Assembly: GCF_019320115.1 (NCBI RefSeq)
Contig: NC_089598.1
Span: 27,137,491-27,201,490 of the forward strand
DNA: 64,000 nt
Direction: 5' to 3'
Origin: Miscanthus floridulus
Lineage: Eukaryota; Streptophyta; Magnoliopsida; Poales; Poaceae
Position 1 is the stretch's first letter; each line of letters opens with the position of its first letter. Of this stretch, positions 10,354 to 22,783 are shown in pieces. The position numbers were made by a program, and so were the translations under genes. The notes below the pieces were generated by a model that saw only the letters and a list, made by a program, of their open reading frames with translations, was not told the DNA's origin and made no database searches.

Positions 10354-12489
10354 TCACTTCCCTTTCGGGATCCAAACCTTCTTAGTACTCTTCATGTTGG
10401 AAATGATTTCCTTTTTTACCCAAAAGCATTTGGCCCCATTGTTGGCTTGCTTGTTCACCTTGATGGCCACCACCTTGTCATTTTTCTTCTTCTTCAAGAG
10501 ATAAGGTGTGGAGGCCTTCTTGTCCACCTTGTTGGTGTAGGTGTTGGAGAGCTTGCTTGTTTGCTTTTTCTCCTTCTTCTTTGCTCCTCCCCCATTCTTC
10601 ACCTTGCACTCATAGGACTTGTGGCCTTCCTTGTGGCACACATAGCAAAGCACGGTTTGTCCTTCATCAAGCTTCTTCACTCCCTTGACGGTGTTATCTT
10701 GATGAAGTTGGGCTTGCTTCGCCTTGCCTTTCACTTGAGTCAAGTCCTTGATGAGGCGAGCTACTTCTTGCTTGAGTTGCTCATTCTCCTTTGCAACCTC
10801 TTGTGTGCATGTATCTACAACAACTTTCTCAACACAAACTTGGTTGCACAAAGGTGAGTCTAAACATTAATTATTATAAGAAGTAGAGGCGTCCTTTTTA
10901 GACATGTTAGAACTTTTCCTTTTAGATGCCTTAGTGGGAGTTGTACTAATGGCTTCAAGATTAGCAACTTTATTAGTTAGCTCATCACAATGTTTGCACA
11001 TGGTTTCTATTTTAGCAAGCAAACTTTTATAAGCATCTTGTGAGCTAGCTAATTTTTCTTTTAATTTTTAATTTTCCTTTACATGTTGCTCATCATTGAT
11101 TGTGCATGCATTTGTTGTTGCACTAGCCTCAAGTTGCTCAATTTTAGTAGATAGTTGAACATTAAGATTAGCAAAATTCTCATATTGTTCAAGCAAAGTT
11201 TTGTATGCTTCTTGTGAACTATCTAGCTTTTCTTTTATTTTCCCAAGCTTTTTTTGTTGACTAGTGTAAACTTTAGCATAATTAAGGTTTTGTTGCACAA
11301 TTTCTTCATAAGACATTTCATCATCACTATCACTCTCACTAGAGGATGAGCTTTCATTACCTCATGCCATAAGGCACACACGAGAAGAGCTTGATGATGA
11401 GTGCTTGTGCCCTCACCTCTTGTGAGGGTCTTCTTCTTCACTTGAAGAATCATCCCATGTCCTTATTAATGTGAGAGCTTGTTTCTTGCATGCCTTATTC
11501 TTTGTCTTGGGTGTGGGCTTATTTGGACAAACTTCCACAAAGTGCCCTATCTTGCCGCATCCATAGCATCCTCTCTTTCTTTGCTCATTTCTTTGATTGG
11601 TGAAATTGAGATCTTGAATTTGGATGGGCACACCCTTGACGTTGAGCTTTTGGATCATCTTCTCCATCTTATTGATTATTTTGATTGATTCTTCATCAAG
11701 GTCGAAGGTGGAGGAGGAAGATTGATCATCACTTGAATCTTCATCATCATCATCTTCTTCTTCTTCATCTTCACTTGAGGAGCTTGAGCTTGAGCTTGTC
11801 TCAACTTGCTTGCCCTTTATCTTCTTTTTCTTGCCACATGCAAGAGCTTTGCCTTTGCTTGATGAAGAGGCTTCTTCTTGACCCATCTTGCGTGACATTT
11901 CAAATGTCACTATCTTGCCAATGACTATGGCTGAGGTCATGGTACTCAAGTCCTCCATATTGTGAAGGATGGTGATGATGCTTGCATATTTCTTTTGTGG
12001 TAGCATGAAGATGATCTTCCTCACGATGTCCGCATCATCTAGCTTTGTTAATCCTATAGAATGGAGCTCATTGATAATTAGATTCAAATGAGAATATATA
12101 TCACGAACAAGCTCATCATCTTTCATTTCGAAGGAATCATAATTTTATTTAGCTAGACAATGTTTTTGCTCACGGACATTACTTGTGCCGTCATGGAGCT
12201 CTTGAAGTTTTAACCAAATTTCATGTGCTGTATTTAAAGTGCACACTTGGTTAAACACATCCATGCTAAAAGATTCAAACAAGCAATTTTTTGCTCTAGC
12301 ATTGAAATAAATTTCCTTTTCATCACTCTTCGTGGGTTTATCAGGATTCTTAATGGGTTTCATCCCGTCATGAGTGACTCTCCAAACTCCCAAATCAACC
12401 GCCTCAAGGTAGCAAGCCATTCTAGCTCTATAGTATGGGAAGTTAGTGCCGTCAAAGTGCGGAGGCCTAGAGGTATCTATCCTAACCAC
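10354..12489 (-). pseudogene. Sirevirus-like gag (gag-only copy 1)
   Basis: On the minus strand the protein starts near 12489 with a UBN2/DUF4219-like copia gag domain (PPHFDGTNFPYYRARM, VWRVTHDGMKPI, EIWLKLQELHDGT). Next come an acidic Ser/Glu/Asp-rich stretch, a first CCHC zinc knuckle (CYGCGKIGHFVEVCP), coiled-coil sequence, a second zinc-finger-like motif (CYVCHKEGHKSYEC) and the C-terminal KKVWIPKGK followed by a TGA at about 10354. It is broken by a TAA replacing a Gln after HCLAK (near 12143; copy 2 still has Gln) and by further shifts near 11413, 11068 and 10855. Gag would form the virus-like particle. The end just before where protease would start is shared with copy 2. Confidence 0.85.
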
Positions 12490-12544
12490 TCTAAATAGCG
12501 TCGGTTCAACGACGGTTAAGCCAAAGGTCTAAATTGAGCCAACC

Positions 12545-12557
12545 GGCTCTGATACCA
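12545..12557 (-). other. Primer binding site, initiator Met tRNA type (gag-only copy 1)
   Basis: TGGTATCAGAGCC on the minus strand, two bases inside the 5' LTR. TGGTATCAGAGC is the standard plant copia site complementary to the 3' end of initiator Met tRNA. Confidence 0.88.
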
Positions 12558-12559
12558 AT

Positions 12560-14036
12560 TGAAGGGGGACCATGACACCTAAGAGGGAAGGTGAATTAGG
12601 CAACTTAAAAATCTAACTCCTAAACTATGGCCTCTTTTTCTAACCCTAGCAAAACCTATGTAAAAGATAAACTATCTAAATGTGCAACTATAGGTTTGTT
12701 AGTATGTTGCTATCTCTACCGCAAAAGGAGTAATATAATCAATGAAAATATAGAAGCTAAAGAGTAAGGTAGAGATATACAAACTCTCGTCGATGACTCC
12801 GGTATTTTTACCGAGGTATCGAGAAGCGCGCAAGCTGCCCCCTAGTCCTCGTTGGAGCCCCTCGTAAGGAATCCCTCGCAAGGGCCAAGCTCTCAGTCGG
12901 GTAACTCTGTGGATAGCCTTGGGTCTTCCCCACGTGCAAGTGGGTCTCCGACGTGCCTTTCGGCAAGCCTCTCCCGGATGCTCCCCGCCGTCTTCACTAT
13001 CAAGCTTCCGGCCGAAACGCCATGGACCTTGTTTCCTCCGGTACATGGCAGCGGCCACACCACAAACGCGGTTGATGTGATCTCGCAAGACTATAAGACC
13101 CTCCGATGTACAACAATGGTGCTCGCAAGCACCGAATGATAAGAGATATGCAAACCTCACTAAACACTAGGCCTAAACCTAGAGCAAGCGCATAAGCGGT
13201 GGTCTAATCAACCTAAGCACTTCACAAAGCACCTACGCTAATCACCTAATAAAACACTAAGCACTATGCAAGTGTATATCACTAAAATGGTGTATCAACA
13301 CCCTTGATATGTTTCCACAGCTCCACTCTTGTCATTTGTCCGATTGGGGTTGTATTTATAAGCCCCGCTGAGAAAGTAGCCGTTGGGGAGGAAGTCCCGC
13401 TTTTCTGCTACTGACCGGACGCTGGAGTCATCCTGATCGGACGTGTCCGATCATCCCGACTATTGGAGCCGTGAACAACTGATCGGACATTGCCAGCGTC
13501 CGATGACATGCCACCAGACGCGTCCAGTCGCAAGTTCACCGCTCTGGAACCTCTCTGTACTCGATCAGACGCTACTGTCTTGCGTCCAGTCAGTTTGCCA
13601 CCAGCGTCTGGTCACTTGCTGATGTGTTGTTGGACTGATGAATAGTGTCATTGGTGTGTCTGGTTGATTCACTTGTTTAGCGTCCGATCTCTGCTGCTGA
13701 CGCCTTTTGTTGCCGAGCCACTGATTGGAGCGTTCGGTCACTTTCTTCAAGCGTCCGGTCACCTCTGTGAGCTTGTTTCTTCACGATCTTGTGTGTGGCT
13801 TGGTTCCTATCTTCATGCTTGGACTTTGCTTGATATCTTAGGTCTTTTCTTGTGCTCCTAAGGTCTTGCTTGAGGTGTTGATCATCGGATCATCACGTCG
13901 CATTTGTCCAAGTCACGTCTTGTATCCTATTGAACTATAGAACAATCACTTGCAAATTCATTAGTCCAATTTGGTTGTGTTGGTCATCAAACACCAAAAT
14001 CCAAAGTAAATGGGCCTAGGGTCCATTTTCCTTACA
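12560..14036 (-). repeat. LTR (5' LTR of gag-only copy 1)
   Basis: Same length as 7492-8968. TATA box TATAAATA on the minus strand at 13353-13360 and inverted GCGTCCGG motif cluster at about 13400-13780. Flanked on the right by the target duplication CAAAC. Confidence 0.93.
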
Positions 14037-14041
14037 CAAAC

Positions 14042-14575
14042 CAGTACATGCAGTTGTGGATTGTTTAGTAGAATCAGAATATTGTGTGGCCATTCTCTAA
14101 AAGTCCTTGATTTGATGAATATCAAGTCACTCCCAGCCCAATATATATTGAAGAGATGGACATGGGAAGCACGCAGTAGGATAGTACAAGACATTCAAGG
14201 CCAAAACATAATAGAGAATCCAAAATTAGATGATATGTTCACTACAAAAACATGACTCGCAAATTTCTCAATTTGGCTCATCGAGCTACCAGTCATCCAA
14301 GATGCACCTTATTAGTGAACAACACACTTGACATGCTTAACAAGCAAGTCGAAGAAGAAATCAATGGTTTTTCTAGTGCCGTGGATCCAGTCATTGTTCC
14401 CACAAATGTTGCTCCCTCCATTGATTTGTTGAGTACAACAAGCCTTAAGAAAAGGAGGTGGAAACAAAAACCTCGAAGCGCAAAAGAAATTGGCTTGACA
14501 AGAAGCGCAAGGTAGCAAAGAAGGGAGGCAATAAAAAGAGAAAAGGTTCAAAGGTATGTTATAACACAAAATATA
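14042..14575 (+). pseudogene. FAR1/MULE transposase, 3' part
   Basis: Continuation of the gene interrupted at 7491. It contains the SWIM-type zinc finger (CSCGLFSRIRILCGH, a CxCx8-9CxH pattern, near 14054-14098), then LMNIKSLPAQYILKRWTWEAR, and a C-terminal segment LVNNTLDMLNKQVEEE followed by Lys/Arg-rich sequence. Frame changes are needed near 14250 and 14440. These blocks are characteristic of FAR1-related MULE proteins, supporting one gene split by the retrotransposon. Confidence 0.8.
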
Positions 14576-15649
14576 ATTGATTATCTTCGGTTGTGTTCCA
14601 TTGAAACATGTTCAGTTTTTTTATTTGAAGGAACAAGAAACTAGAAAAATGCCAGAGAACAGCAGAACAATAGTCGATGATGGCGTAATAGTTCAAAATA
14701 TTTGTCCTAGTACTTCTTTGCCCAAGGAATGAATGTTTGAACCATACATGGCCATCAATACCTTCTCTCAACTATTCACGGTAATATTTCAAAGTAATTG
14801 ACTGTTTCTCCAATCACATATGTCAAAACCATACATGTCTAAAACATACATGTCTGAACCTTTTATTTTGCAGGAGGCAATCACAGATGATGTCATTGCT
14901 GAATTCTAGTAGTATGGTAATTTGCAGGAGGAAGAATACCTTTTGCCTCCTGAAACATAGATTGTTTTAGAGTAGCTTTTGCATCTGTGGCTGAAGTATA
15001 AAGTAGAGGGAATTGTAAAGTTCATATGACCAGCAACAAGGTCATATACACCTACTAGATGCTAGAGAACAGCAGAACATTTTGTGCATCTATGAATTTG
15101 CAACACTCAGCAATACTTTTTATTCAATTCCAGGACAATTTACAACAAAATGGCAATCTATAAATTTTGCATGATTTTGATGCTTTGGATACAACCACAA
15201 GTTACACAGTTTGAGAGCTCTTGCACAAATTGCACTTTACAGGCATTCTCTATAGCCTATACTTAGAGCATTAGAGATTGAGAGAGCTCCTGGACAGTAG
15301 TTGTGTTGTATCTAGCTGAGCTCCTAGATAGCTCCTAGACGAGGTGGAAACGCTACAGGCTGGTAGCATCTAGGACGACGACGGCACTCTGCAAGGGACG
15401 GCGACAGGGAGACGCTCGGCCTAGGAATGGAGACGATGCGGCTCGCTGCAAAGGGATGGCAATGGCGTAGCTCTGGGCAAGGGGATGACGACGATGCGGC
15501 TCTAGGAGAGGGGTTGGTGATGGTGCGGCTCTAGGAGAGGGGATGGCAATGGTGTGGCTCTCCATGATGGGATGGTGACGGCGCGACGCTCGAGCAAAAG
15601 ATGGCGACGACGATTTTCCTATCCATGGGGAGCTCTTGGTAGGGGCTAC
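14576..15649 (+). other. MULE 3' non-coding region
   Basis: AT-rich to about 15280, then GC-rich with loosely repeated atgcggctctaggagagggg units (15400-15560). No supported gene. It lies between the transposase end and the right inverted repeat. Confidence 0.5.
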
Positions 15650-15819
15650 GGGCTGCCCGCTGCTTTTTAGGTTTAACAGGCCATGTTATTGGACCACCCC
15701 AACATGCGAACGAGGCAGAATGCTTAGGCTCAACTGCTCCATTGGGTGGCAGTGGATGCAGATGGTTGCGATGGAGTGACTGTCGAGAGTAGTCATGGAG
15801 ACCGACTTTAGACCATCTC
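15650..15819 (-). repeat. MULE right terminal inverted repeat
   Basis: Reverse complement matches 5411-5577: aggccatgttattgg, gctcaactgctcc, gcgatggagtgactgtc and tcatggagaccgact are the mirror blocks. Confidence 0.78.
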
Positions 15820-15920
15820 TATCCCATCCACCAAAGATCACAACAGTCCCCCTCCATCCTACCGCCAACTCAATGAATGAAATGTGGAGCTGCGGGAGAC
15901 GGGGAGAGAGACTGACGATC

Positions 15921-15942
15921 AGGGTTAGGGTCAGGGTTAGGG
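15921..15942 (+). repeat. Short telomere-like string
   Basis: agggttaggg-tc-agggttaggg: two double units resembling the plant telomere repeat TTTAGGG in imperfect form. Too short to imply a telomere. Confidence 0.4.
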
Positions 15943-16021
15943 AACAGTGTCACAGATAGACACACATTCTGAACCAAATCCGTGGTGGCGGATGGAGTGG
16001 GACGACGAGTGGGTGGCCTGC

Positions 16022-17906
16022 TGAAAGGTCCTAATGGCTAGAGGGGGGTGAATAACCTAATAAAAAATTCTACAACAACACTTAACAAAAAGGTTAGATA
16101 ATTATGAGGCGAAGCAAATGTTGCGCTAGCCTACTCAAAATGCAAGCCACCTACCACAATTCTAGTTTAGATGGTATCTATTCACACAATAGCTATGACA
16201 CTACCCTATGTTAGTGTGCTCTCAAATGCTAACTAAAGAGTCACACCAACCAACCAACCAAGCTCTCACAACTAGATACACTAAAGAGCTTGACAACTAG
16301 TTTGTGGTAATGTAAAGAGAGCGATCAAAAAGGTTATACCGCTGTGTAGATGAAGAAACCAATCAATCACAATGATGAATAACAATGAAGTCCAATCACC
16401 TCAGAATCAATGATGAATACAATGATTTTTTACCGAGGTTCACTTGCTTGCCGGCAAGATAGTCCTCGTTGTGGCGATTCACTCACTTGGAGGTTCACGC
16501 GTTAATTGGCTTCACACGCCAAACCCTCAATAGGGTGCTGCACAACCAACACAAGATGAGGATCACACAAGCCACGAGCAATCCACTAGAGTACCTTTTG
16601 GCTCTCCACCGGGAAAAGGTCAAGAACCCCTCACAATCACCACAATCGGAGCCAGAGACAATCACCACCCTTCGCTCAATGATCCTCACTACTCCAAACC
16701 GTCTATGTGGCGGCAACCACCAAGAGTAACAAGAAAATCCCACAGTGAAACACGAACACCAAGTGCCGCTAGATGCAATCACTCAAGCAATGCACTTGGA
16801 TTCTCTCCCAATCTCACAAAGATGATGAATCAATGATGGAGATGAGTGGGAGGGCTTTGGATAAGCTCACAAGATTGCTATGTCAATGGAAATGGCCAAA
16901 AGGTGTGAGCTTCAACCGGCCATGGGGCTTAAATAGAAGCCCCCATGAAATAGAGCCGTTGTACCCCTTCACTGGGCATAGCGCGGGGTGACCGGATGCT
17001 CCGGTCTGATCGACCGGACGCTGGCCCTCAGCGTTCGGTCATGTGATACACGCCATGTGTCCCCATCTTCAAATACTATTCGTCAGATTTCAACGGTCAT
17101 CTGTTGACCAGACATAATGCACAAACTGACCGGACGCTCAGCCTCCAGCGTCTGGTCATTTCCAGTAAGGTTCCAGAAACAAATTTCTTCGACCGGACGC
17201 GTCTGGTCATGCTTGACCGGACCCTACCAGTGTCCGATCACACAGTGACTTTCTTCAGCACTACCCGACAACAGGACCGGACGCTGGACCTCAGCATCCA
17301 GTTAGTCCAAGACCCAACGTCCGATCGATGACCGACGCTGGCGTCTATGCTGCCACACTTGACCAGACGCACCGGTCCCTTTGAGACCAGCGTCTGGTCA
17401 CTCAGTGACCAGCAAGACTAACTCCTTTTCACCTCTAACTTCTTCACCCTTGCTCAAATGTGCCAACCACCAAGTGTATCACCTTGTGCACATATGTTAG
17501 CATATTTTCACAAACATTTTCAAGGGTGTTAGCATTCCACTAGATCCTAAATGCATATGCAATGAGTTAGAGCATCTAGTGGCACTTTGATAACCGTATT
17601 CCGATACGAGTTTCACCCCTCTTAATAGTACGGCTATCAAACCTAAATGTGATCACACTCTCTAAGTGTCTTGATCACCAAAACAAAATAGCTCCTACAA
17701 TTTATACCTTTGCCTTGAGCTTTTTGTTTTTTCCTTTCTTCTTTTCAAGTCCAAGCACTTGACCATCACCATGGCATCATCATCATCATGTTATGATCTT
17801 CATTTGCTTTACTACTTGGAGTGTGCTACCTATCTCATGATCACTTAATGAACTAGGTTAGCACTTAGGGTTTCATCAATTCACCAAAACCAAACTAGAG
17901 CTTTCA
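16022..17906 (-). repeat. Sirevirus LTR (3' LTR)
   Basis: Matches 40014-41896 throughout. Contains the inverted CCGGACGC/GCGTCCGG motif cluster at 16985-17400. Confidence 0.93.
16985..17400. repeat. Cluster of inverted CCGGACGC motifs in sirevirus LTR
   Basis: About ten copies in both orientations, such as gaccggacgct, cagcgtctggtca and cttgaccggacc, several forming adjacent inverted pairs. It is the same motif found in the gag-only LTRs. Palindromes in the LTR cis region have been described for maize sireviruses. Confidence 0.8.
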
Positions 17907-19032
17907 ATCTCCCCCTGTTTGGTAATTGATGACAACCCTTTCATAAAGATATGAATTGAAATTCAATTGAATCCATGTTGCTTGCCCAAGCATATTTACC
18001 ATGTGTAAAAGGGTATGGACAAGTTTCATGAAGTCCATATGGTAGCAATTACTCCCCCTACATATGTGCTAAGAGTTTGGATTGTAGCTTGCACATATGC
18101 TTAGATAGGAAAGATAGGAGACAATGTCTACCAAATGATGCTAAGGTATAAAAGATGGACCTTTGAAGCGTGATACCAATTGGAGTGCACCATTATACTA
18201 TCCTTAGCACCATGGTTAGCTCTATACCACTTGGAAACACTTGGAAATGAAATCATTAGATATCCTATGCATGCTAGTTTTTCATTTCATCATTCAAACC
18301 TACAACTAGCATACACCACACAAGCATGGATATTGAAATTTAAAACATGGGCCATGCAAGCAAACATATGAAATGCACATTCAAATGCACCATACAAGTT
18401 CATGAGCTTGCTCCCCCTACTTGTGTGCTCAAAATTTTAATTGATTCCTTTCCTTTGTCATATCTCTCCCCCTATGTCAAATTCTCCCCCTTTGTTGTCT
18501 TTTCACCATCTTAGTACACTAATATCTTTGTTATTTCTCCCCCCTATCACTTATATCTGTGTTTCTCTCCCCTTTGTCATCAATGACCACAAAGGTTTAT
18601 AAAACAGATAGGTTGAGATTATCAATGTCAATCAATGGGGTGAGGATCATTTTCCCAAATTTGGTCCAATCTAGATCATTTGCTAAAGATATTTAACTCA
18701 GTTTGATCTAAGGACAAGCTTCTTCACACCTCCAAATAAGGGTTATCTTGTACCATGTTGAGTTAAACACTTAGATCTTATTTTCTAGATCAAACACTAG
18801 GTTTACAAGCCCATAAACATGTCATATGCTACCACTAGATCAAGTCAAGCATAGAAGCAATAGTTATACCATATAAACATCAAAAATATTTGATTTTCAT
18901 GAATAAGCCTAATAAAATGGAGAGATGACTAGATGCACTAAACATGTCCTTAGCAAGGATGTATGTCATACCAATCAATTTTTACCTTGGATTGGTCGAA
19001 GGAGAGGCATGTTATATAAGTGGGGGGGTGCA
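17907..19032 (-). other. Sirevirus polypurine-tract array and 3' non-coding region
   Basis: Starts atctccccctgtttggtaattgatgacaa next to the LTR, then has ctccccct-type motifs near 18052, 18412, 18470, 18484, 18539 and 18566. On the minus strand these are GGGGGAG polypurine tracts. No gene. Confidence 0.8.
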
Positions 19033-21321
19033 TCAGCACATATTTGAGAAATCTAATATGTTCAACTCATTCCTTAGCTTGCAAAACCTTTTCTCATCCA
19101 ATGGCTTGGTGAATATATTAGCAAGTTGATCTTTGGTGCCTACACTCTTAATGCAAATGTCCCCTTTTTGTTGGTGATCTCTTATGAAATGGTGGCGGAC
19201 ATCAGTGTGCTTTGTTCTTGCATATTGAACCAGATTGTTGGTCAACTTGATTGCACTCTCATTGTCACATAGCAATGGCACTTTCTTGAACTTGATTCCA
19301 AAATCACTCAAAGTGGCCTTCGTCCAAAGTATTTGTGCACAACAACTACCGACGGATATGTATTCGGCTTTGGCGGTTGATAATGCAACACTATTTTGCT
19401 TCTTTGATGACCATGAAACAAGTGATCTTTCCAACAATTGACATGTGCCCGAGGTGCTCTTCCTTTCAACTTTGCATCCCGCATAATCCGAGTCGGAGTA
19501 ACCAACTAGCTCAAACTTTGCACCTTTGGAATACCACAAACCAACATTTGGTGTATGCTTCAAGTACCTCAATATTCTCTTAGTAGCCTTCAAATGACTT
19601 TCTCTTGGTGAGACTTGAAATCTTGCACACATGCATACACTAAACATAACATCCGGCCTTGATGTGGTCACATAGAGTAGGCTTCCAATCATAGACCGAT
19701 ATAATTTTTGATTCACCATGTTGCCACTTGCATCACTATCCAAGTTACCATTTGTTCCCATTGGTGTGCTAATGACTTTGCTATCACTCATGCCAAACTT
19801 CTTGATCATGTCCTTGATATACTTGCCTTGACTCACAAATGTATCATTCTTCAATTGCTTGATTTAAAGACCAAGGAAGTAACTCAACTCTCCAATCATG
19901 GACATCCCAAACTCATTAGCCATCATCTTTCCAAACTCATCACAAAAATCTTGATTGGTTGATCCAAATATGATGTCATCAACATAGATTTGCAATACAA
20001 ATAGATCTTTTCCAATCTTCTTGATGAAAAGAGTGGTGTCAACCATGCCCATTGTGAACCCTTTAGAGAGTAGGAAATCCCTCAATCTCTCATACTATGC
20101 TCTAGGTGCTTGCTTCAAGCTAGACAAAGCTTTCTTCAACTTGTACACATGGTTGGGCTTCTTATCATCTTCAAAACCGAGAGGTTGCTCAACATATACT
20201 TCTTCATTGATGTAGCCATTAAGAAATGCACTCTTAACATCCATTTGATAGAGCTTGATGTTGTGGGCACAAGCATAGGCTAGCAAGATTCTAATTGCTT
20301 CCAATCTAGCAACCGAGGCATATGTTTCTCCAAAGTCAAGACCTTCAACTTCTGTATAGCCTTGTGCTACCAATCTTGTTTTGTTCTTTACTACTATCCC
20401 ATCTTGATCTTGCTTATTTCGAAAAACTCATTTGGTTCCAATCACATTGTGTCCCTTTGGTCTTTCTACTAACTCCCATACTTTATTTCTTGTGAAGTTA
20501 TTCAATTCTTCATGCATAGCATTCACCCAATCAACATCCTTCAATGCTTCATCTATCTTCTTTGGTTCAATGGATGACACAAATGAGAAGTGTTCACAAA
20601 AGGATGCCAATCTTGATCTTGTTTGTATACCTCTTGAAATATCACCAATGATAGTGTCCAATGGATGATCCCTTGCAATATTGGTTGGTTGGAGCATTGT
20701 AACTTGATTGCTTGCACTTGCTTGATCAATTGGTTGAGATGATATACTAGCCACTTGATCTTGTTTATTATCATGAGATCCACTTGCACTAGCTTGATTT
20801 GTATCATCTTGCACATTTGAGTTAGAGAGCACTTGCACTTGATCATCTTCATCATCATTCACTTGCCTAGGACTCAATTCACCAATATCCATGTTCTTCA
20901 TGGCATTTGAAAGTTGAATGCCTCTAACATCTTCCAAGTTCTCATTCTCTACTTGTGAACCCTTGGTTTCATCAAATTCAACATCATGAACTTTCTCAAG
21001 AGTACCACTATCCAAATTCCAAACTCTATATGCTTTGCTTGTAGTGGAATATCCAAGTAGGAATCCTTCATCACATTTCTTGTCAAACTTGCCCAATCTA
21101 GTGCCTTTCTTCAAGATATAGCATTTGCAACCAAAGACCCAAAAATATGCAATGTTGGGCTTTCTACCATTCAAGAGCTCATATGGTGTCTTCTCTTTTA
21201 ATCGGTGACAATAGAGGCGGTTGCTACAATAGCAAGTCGTATTAATAGCTTCAGCCCAAAAAGATTGACTCACATTGTACTCACTAAGCATAGACCTTGC
21301 CATATCAATGAGTGTTCTATT
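19033..21321 (-). pseudogene. Sirevirus pol, 3' part: integrase C-terminus, reverse transcriptase, RNase H
   Basis: Minus-strand frames at 21321-20428, 20373-20095, 20085-19864 and 19854-19033 are one reading frame broken by stops. Order: integrase tail (RKNRTLIDMARSMLSEYNVS, NGRKPNIAYFWVFGCKCYI), Asn/Asp-rich linker, reverse transcriptase (GETYASVARLEAIR, YQMDVKSAFLNGYINEEVYV, LQIYVDDIIFGSTN with the YVDD site), then RNase H (RKSTSGTCQLL, SLSTAKAEYISVGS, KHTDVRHHFIRD). Stops replace likely Trp in KWVF (near 20428), Trp in AWYERL (near 20094) and Gln in LGLQIK (near 19863), each a one-base C-to-T or G-to-A change. The integrase is cut at 21322-21326, where a gypsy element has inserted. Confidence 0.9.
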
Positions 21322-21326
21322 CTTCC

Positions 21327-22725
21327 TATCGGGTACCTTAGAATGGGGTACCCCAAGCAAACATCGAAAGGGTCGCTAAAGTACCATCTAAAAAATAAAA
21401 AAACTAGAAGGTAAGTCGTGGGCCCCTCACCCGCCACGACCGGGCCCACTGGGTCCTCCTCCTCCTCGCCTCAAGCCTCGAGCAGGAGGTCTCGGCATCC
21501 TGACGCAAACTCCGCTTCGTGCAAGGCTCTCCAGGGAAGGCCTCGGCAGGGAACACCGTCACTGCCTCACCCGAGGCTCTTCGGGGAAGGCCTCGGCAGG
21601 GAACGCCGTCTCCGTGTCGCCCGAGGCTCTCCACATAAGGCCCTGGCAGGAGGTGCATTCTCTGTATCGCACGAGGTCTCAACAAGGAGCCGGATCTTTG
21701 TCTCGCGTGAGGCCTCATTCTTCGTGTCGCTCGAGGCTGGCTCGTCTGCAGCCCATCACCCCCCGCCTCGGTCGACCCTCCTGACAGCGTGTCACGTCTC
21801 ATTAATACTTCAACCACTCCTGCAATCTCAGCCAGATGGTGGCTCAACGCCATAGAATGACTGACGCGACCCGAGGTCGCATCAGCGCCATACCGGCCGA
21901 GACAGGGCACGGCAGGGATTATCGGCCACTGTGTCCTAACACTGTGTCCACGATCAACGCCATACCGGCTGGGACTGGGTACGATGGGGATTACCGGTCA
22001 CTGTGTCCTAACGCTGTACCCATGATCAGCCACCCGCTCAAGGCCTCGGCACTGTACATCAGGGCCTCGGCGATCTTGGGGTTCGTGCCTGCCAAGACCC
22101 CCCCACTGCAGTGTAAGCCTTGGCACCAACCAAGTCTCGGCCTCACGCAGAGTCCATCCATAGTGGCTTGCATGTTCGCCGCCGCGTCCACTCCGAGGCA
22201 TTCCCGGGGCTCCCACGACGCACAGGATCTAATAGGACAACCACGCCGCCCCAGTACTCCAAGGATGGACCACTCCTATGACCATGTAGCCACAGGAACA
22301 GGCCACAGGGCTCGGATGTGCCACCCCTATTGGCACGATGCCACATAGTAATACATGTACTGTCCTTGTCCTCCCTTCAACTATAAAAGGAGAGGACTTG
22401 GGCCACTTAGGGGAGAGGAGGAAGAACACCTGGTCACACACACACGCACACACGTTCCAGCCGCTTGAGAGCAACGTCTCAGACGGCCCACACGACACGC
22501 TGCCGAGACCTGGGACTAGTTCCCTCTCTCCCTTAGCTTGTAACCCCCTACTACGAGCACTTCGGTGCAAGGAATACAAGATCGATCTCTCAGACTGGAT
22601 GTAGGGCTTCGATTGCCTGAACCAGTATAAACCTTGTGGCTCTTTGCATCACCATCTAGAATAGGGAGCACGTAGAACAAATTCACTAGTTGGTTGAGGA
22701 CCCCCCCCGGTCCGAAACACCGATA
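21327..22725 (+). repeat. Gypsy 5' LTR
   Basis: Both terminal dinucleotides have changed by transition compared with the right LTR (TG to TA at the start, CA to TA at the end). TATA box at 22382-22390. Reading frames in it are shadows. Confidence 0.93.
22382..22390 (+). promoter_or_regulatory. LTR TATA box (gypsy 5' LTR)
   Basis: TATAAAAGG in a plain context, conserved at 36580-36588 in the right LTR; likely U3 core promoter, with the transcript start some 30 bases downstream. Confidence 0.7.
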
Positions 22726-22744
22726 GTTGGCGTGCCAGGTAGGG
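22726..22744 (+). other. Putative primer binding site of the gypsy element
   Basis: gttggcgtgccaggtaggg directly follows the 5' LTR, the position of a tRNA primer site. The matching tRNA was not identified by eye. Confidence 0.55.
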
Positions 22745-22783
22745 GCCTCTGCGTGTTAGTTTTGTCATCCCAGCAGGTTCTGG

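Larger units (their letters stand above)
7492..14036 (-). mobile_element. Gag-only sirevirus-like LTR retrotransposon, copy 1 (minus strand)
   Basis: Both LTRs are 1477 bp (7492-8968 and 12560-14036), begin TGAAGGGGGACC and end TTCCTTACA on the plus strand, and the 5-bp target duplication CAAAC is present at 7487-7491 and 14037-14041. Internal length is 3.6 kb. Reading on the minus strand, the right LTR is the 5' LTR: it is followed by a TGGTATCAGAGCC primer site, a gag gene, about 1.4 kb of non-coding DNA with repeated ctccccct motifs, and a polypurine tract before the left LTR. No protease, integrase, reverse transcriptase or RNase H is encoded, so it is non-autonomous by design, not merely truncated: the second copy at 49798-56246 has the same structure. 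It sits within the MULE transposase gene. Confidence 0.93.
5411..15819 (+). mobile_element. Mutator-like element (MULE) with long terminal inverted repeats
   Basis: Sequence at 5411-5577 is an imperfect inverted repeat of 15650-15819; both contain, in mirror orientation, aagtcggtctccatga and gagcagttgag and finish near ccaataacaYggcct. Between them lies a FAR1-like transposase gene (5967-7491 and 14042-14575), the usual content of a MULE. A 6.5-kb LTR retrotransposon (7492-14036) interrupts the gene, so the original MULE was about 3.9 kb. A 9-bp target duplication was looked for at the ends and not found, so the exact termini are uncertain by some bases. Confidence 0.75.

Noticed and set aside
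10262..10857. Plus-strand ORFs (for example 180 residues at 10315-10857; similar at 52712-53122)
   Set aside because: They are antisense to the gag gene, whose minus-strand frame has clear zinc-finger and gag motifs.
12545..12557. tRNA-like sequences at the primer sites
   Set aside because: Only 11-13 bases complementary to a tRNA 3' end; no cloverleaf. No tRNA or rRNA gene was seen in the window.
15921..15942. Possible interstitial telomere or telomere-proximal position
   Set aside because: Only two imperfect double units; such strings occur by chance in grass DNA.
21404..22604. Several 80-170 residue ORFs in both strands (also 35600-36862)
   Set aside because: All fall inside the gypsy LTRs, which are GC-rich and open in many frames; the same sequence is present at both ends of the element.
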